Below, one piece after another: positions 5,720 through 6,903 of a DNA stretch of 6,903 nucleotides. A program made the translations under genes and the position numbers. This DNA is from Thermodesulfobacteriota bacterium (GTDB lineage: Bacteria > Desulfobacterota > BSN033 > UBA1163): contig JASEIE010000217.1 of the NCBI GenBank assembly GCA_030024065.1, forward strand, positions 1 to 6,903. The letters are read 5' to 3'. Each line of letters opens with the position of its first letter. Positions within the stretch are counted from its first letter, which is position 1. The notes below the pieces were generated by a model. The model saw only the letters and a program-made list of their open reading frames with translations, was not told the DNA's origin and ran no database searches.

Positions 5720-5746
5720 TTAGAAATAGGGTCAAGGAGAAATAGA

Positions 5747-6133
5747 ATGGAATTTCCCGAAGAATTGCTTTACTCCGAGGATCACGAATGGGTGAGAGAC
5801 GAAGGAGGTCAGGTCACGATCGGGATCACCGATTATGCCCAGAGTCAGTTGAAGGATATCGTCTATGTGGACCTTCCGGAGATCGGATCTGAATTTAAAA
5901 AGGGGGAAAGCATCGGTGTCGTTGAGTCAGTAAAGACGGTTGCCGATATCTTTTCGCCGGTTACCGGAAAGATGGTGGAGAAGAATTTGGATCTGAAGGA
6001 TCATCCCGAATTCATCAATACCGATCCCTATGGCAAGGGATGGCTTATTAAAATGGAGTTAAAGGATACGGAGGAATTAAAAGAACTTCTTTCCTCCAAG
6101 GCCTACCAGGGGACTTTTTTAGAGGAATCCTAA
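5747..6133 (+). CDS. gcvH: glycine cleavage system H protein (lipoyl carrier)
   Basis: GcvH carries the aminomethyl group from the P-protein to the T-protein on a swinging lipoyl arm. This 128-residue sequence is full length: the N-terminal YSEDHEWV (9-16), VTIGITDYAQSQLKDIVYVDLP (23-44), and the lipoylation motif VVESVKTVADIFSPV (58-72), in which K63 is the predicted lipoyl-lysine. The later NTDPYGKGWLIKM (91-103) is also typical. AAGGAGA at 5734-5740, 6 bp before the ATG, supports the start. It is preceded by a double-hairpin element and followed directly by gcvPA, its stop codon touching the next start. No gcvT lies immediately upstream, unlike the frequent order gcvT-gcvH-gcvPA-gcvPB. Confidence 0.95.
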   Translation: MEFPEELLYSEDHEWVRDEGGQVTIGITDYAQSQLKDIVYVDLPEIGSEFKKGESIGVVESVKTVADIFSPVTGKMVEKNLDLKDHPEFINTDPYGKGWLIKMELKDTEELKELLSSKAYQGTFLEES

Positions 6134-6903
6134 ATGAAAGATTACCTCCGCTACATCCCCAATACCGAAGAGGATGTCCGAAAGATGCTCGAAGCGATTG
6201 GTGTAAGGAGCGTAGAGGATCTCTTCGGATACATCCCCGAAGAGTACAGATTTTCAAAGCCCTTAAACCTCCCCGGACCTTTTTCCGAACCTGACCTCAT
6301 TCGCCATATTCAGGGTCTCCAGAGCCCAATTTTTTCCAGTTTTCTCGGCGGAGGGGCTTATCACCATTTCATTCCGATTGTCGTTTCCCACCTCACTTCC
6401 CGCTCTGAATTCTACACCGCTTACACCCCTTATCAGCCAGAGATCAGTCAGGGGACGCTTCAGGCCATTTTTGAATTTCAGACATTGATTTGTCAGTTAA
6501 CCGGTATGGAGGTGTCGAATGCCTCGATGTATGACGGTGCGTCGAGTTTAGCCGAAGCGGTTTTGATGGCTCACCGAATCACAAGGAGGAAGAAGGTCCT
6601 GCTTTCACAAACCATCCACCCTGAATATCGGGAGGTCATCCAGACCTACATCGACCCCGAAGAGCAGGAGATCGTTCTGATCCCGTATCTGAAGGGGGAG
6701 GGGAGAACGGATGAGAAAGTCCTGACCCAATTTCTCGATCAGGATGTGAGCGCGGTCGTCGTTCAAAATCCAAACTTCTTCGGTGTGATCGAAGATCTTC
6801 AAAAGATCGGCGAGCGGGTCCATCAGGAAGGTGGATTGATGATCGTTGGCTTCAGTGAGGCGATCGCCTATGGGATTCTGAGGCCACCCGGAGAATTCGG
6901 AGC
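6134..6903 (+). CDS. gcvPA: glycine dehydrogenase (decarboxylating) subunit 1, N-terminal part, runs off the window
   Basis: 256 codons are visible of a protein that normally has about 440-450 residues; the frame is open to the right edge, so this is truncation by the window only. It is the first half of a split P-protein, which with GcvPB decarboxylates glycine and loads the aminomethyl group onto lipoyl-GcvH. Diagnostic segments are YIPNTEEDVRKML (7-19), FLGGGAYHHFIP (70-81), EFYTAYTPYQPEISQGTLQA (92-111), SMYDGASSLAEAVLMA (131-146) and RPPGEFG (250-256). The PLP-binding lysine is expected on the second subunit, GcvPB, outside the window. The ATG abuts the gcvH stop codon (TAAATG), and AGAGGA inside the end of gcvH (6121-6126) serves as ribosome-binding site, so the two are translationally coupled. 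Confidence 0.95.
   Translation, partial: MKDYLRYIPNTEEDVRKMLEAIGVRSVEDLFGYIPEEYRFSKPLNLPGPFSEPDLIRHIQGLQSPIFSSFLGGGAYHHFIPIVVSHLTSRSEFYTAYTPYQPEISQGTLQAIFEFQTLICQLTGMEVSNASMYDGASSLAEAVLMAHRITRRKKVLLSQTIHPEYREVIQTYIDPEEQEIVLIPYLKGEGRTDEKVLTQFLDQDVSAVVVQNPNFFGVIEDLQKIGERVHQEGGLMIVGFSEAIAYGILRPPGEFG

Overview
The window looks like chromosomal DNA of an anaerobic or facultative, moderate-GC Gram-negative-type bacterium. My best guess is the Desulfobacterota ('Deltaproteobacteria') or a neighbouring lineage. The grounds are indirect: an AcoR-type sigma-54 activator, a CaiB/BaiF CoA-transferase paired with an acyl-CoA dehydrogenase, a split glycine decarboxylase (GcvPA) following GcvH, and short GC-rich palindromic repeats between genes. 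No rRNA, tRNA, CRISPR array, phage gene or transposase is visible.

Layout. Positions 1-224 hold no gene but carry what reads as a complete sigma-54 control region aimed leftward, out of the window: a full-consensus -24/-12 promoter (45-60), a weak IHF-like site (95-107), and two palindromes of the same design 30 bp apart (148-162 and 177-193). Positions 225-2231, minus strand, encode a 668-residue GAF-PAS-AAA+-Fis sigma-54 activator pointing into that region. Positions 2232-2371 are a divergent promoter region. Positions 2372-3091, plus strand, encode a 239-residue protein I cannot name, with a helical N-terminal half and a TIR- or deoxyribosyltransferase-like Rossmann C-terminal half. A strong sigma-70-type promoter with a perfect 10-bp palindrome at its likely start point (3119-3163) then leads a plus-strand run: family III CoA-transferase (3195-4394), CaiA-like acyl-CoA dehydrogenase (4494-5654), gcvH (5747-6133) and the first 256 codons of gcvPA (6134 to the right edge).

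How the parts work together. The CoA-transferase probably activates an organic acid to its CoA thioester and the dehydrogenase-family flavoprotein acts on that thioester. The substrate is unknown. The flavoprotein has no glutamate at either of the two usual catalytic-base positions, so its reaction may not be a standard alpha,beta-dehydrogenation. GcvH and GcvPA belong to glycine cleavage or synthesis and are translationally coupled (stop and start codons abut). They are separated from the acyl-CoA genes by a 67-bp double-hairpin element. A second palindromic repeat lies between the CoA-transferase and the dehydrogenase and creates a false upstream start for the latter.

The observations most worth following are the intact sigma-54 enhancer/promoter module next to its presumed activator, and the acyl-CoA dehydrogenase homologue lacking a canonical base.
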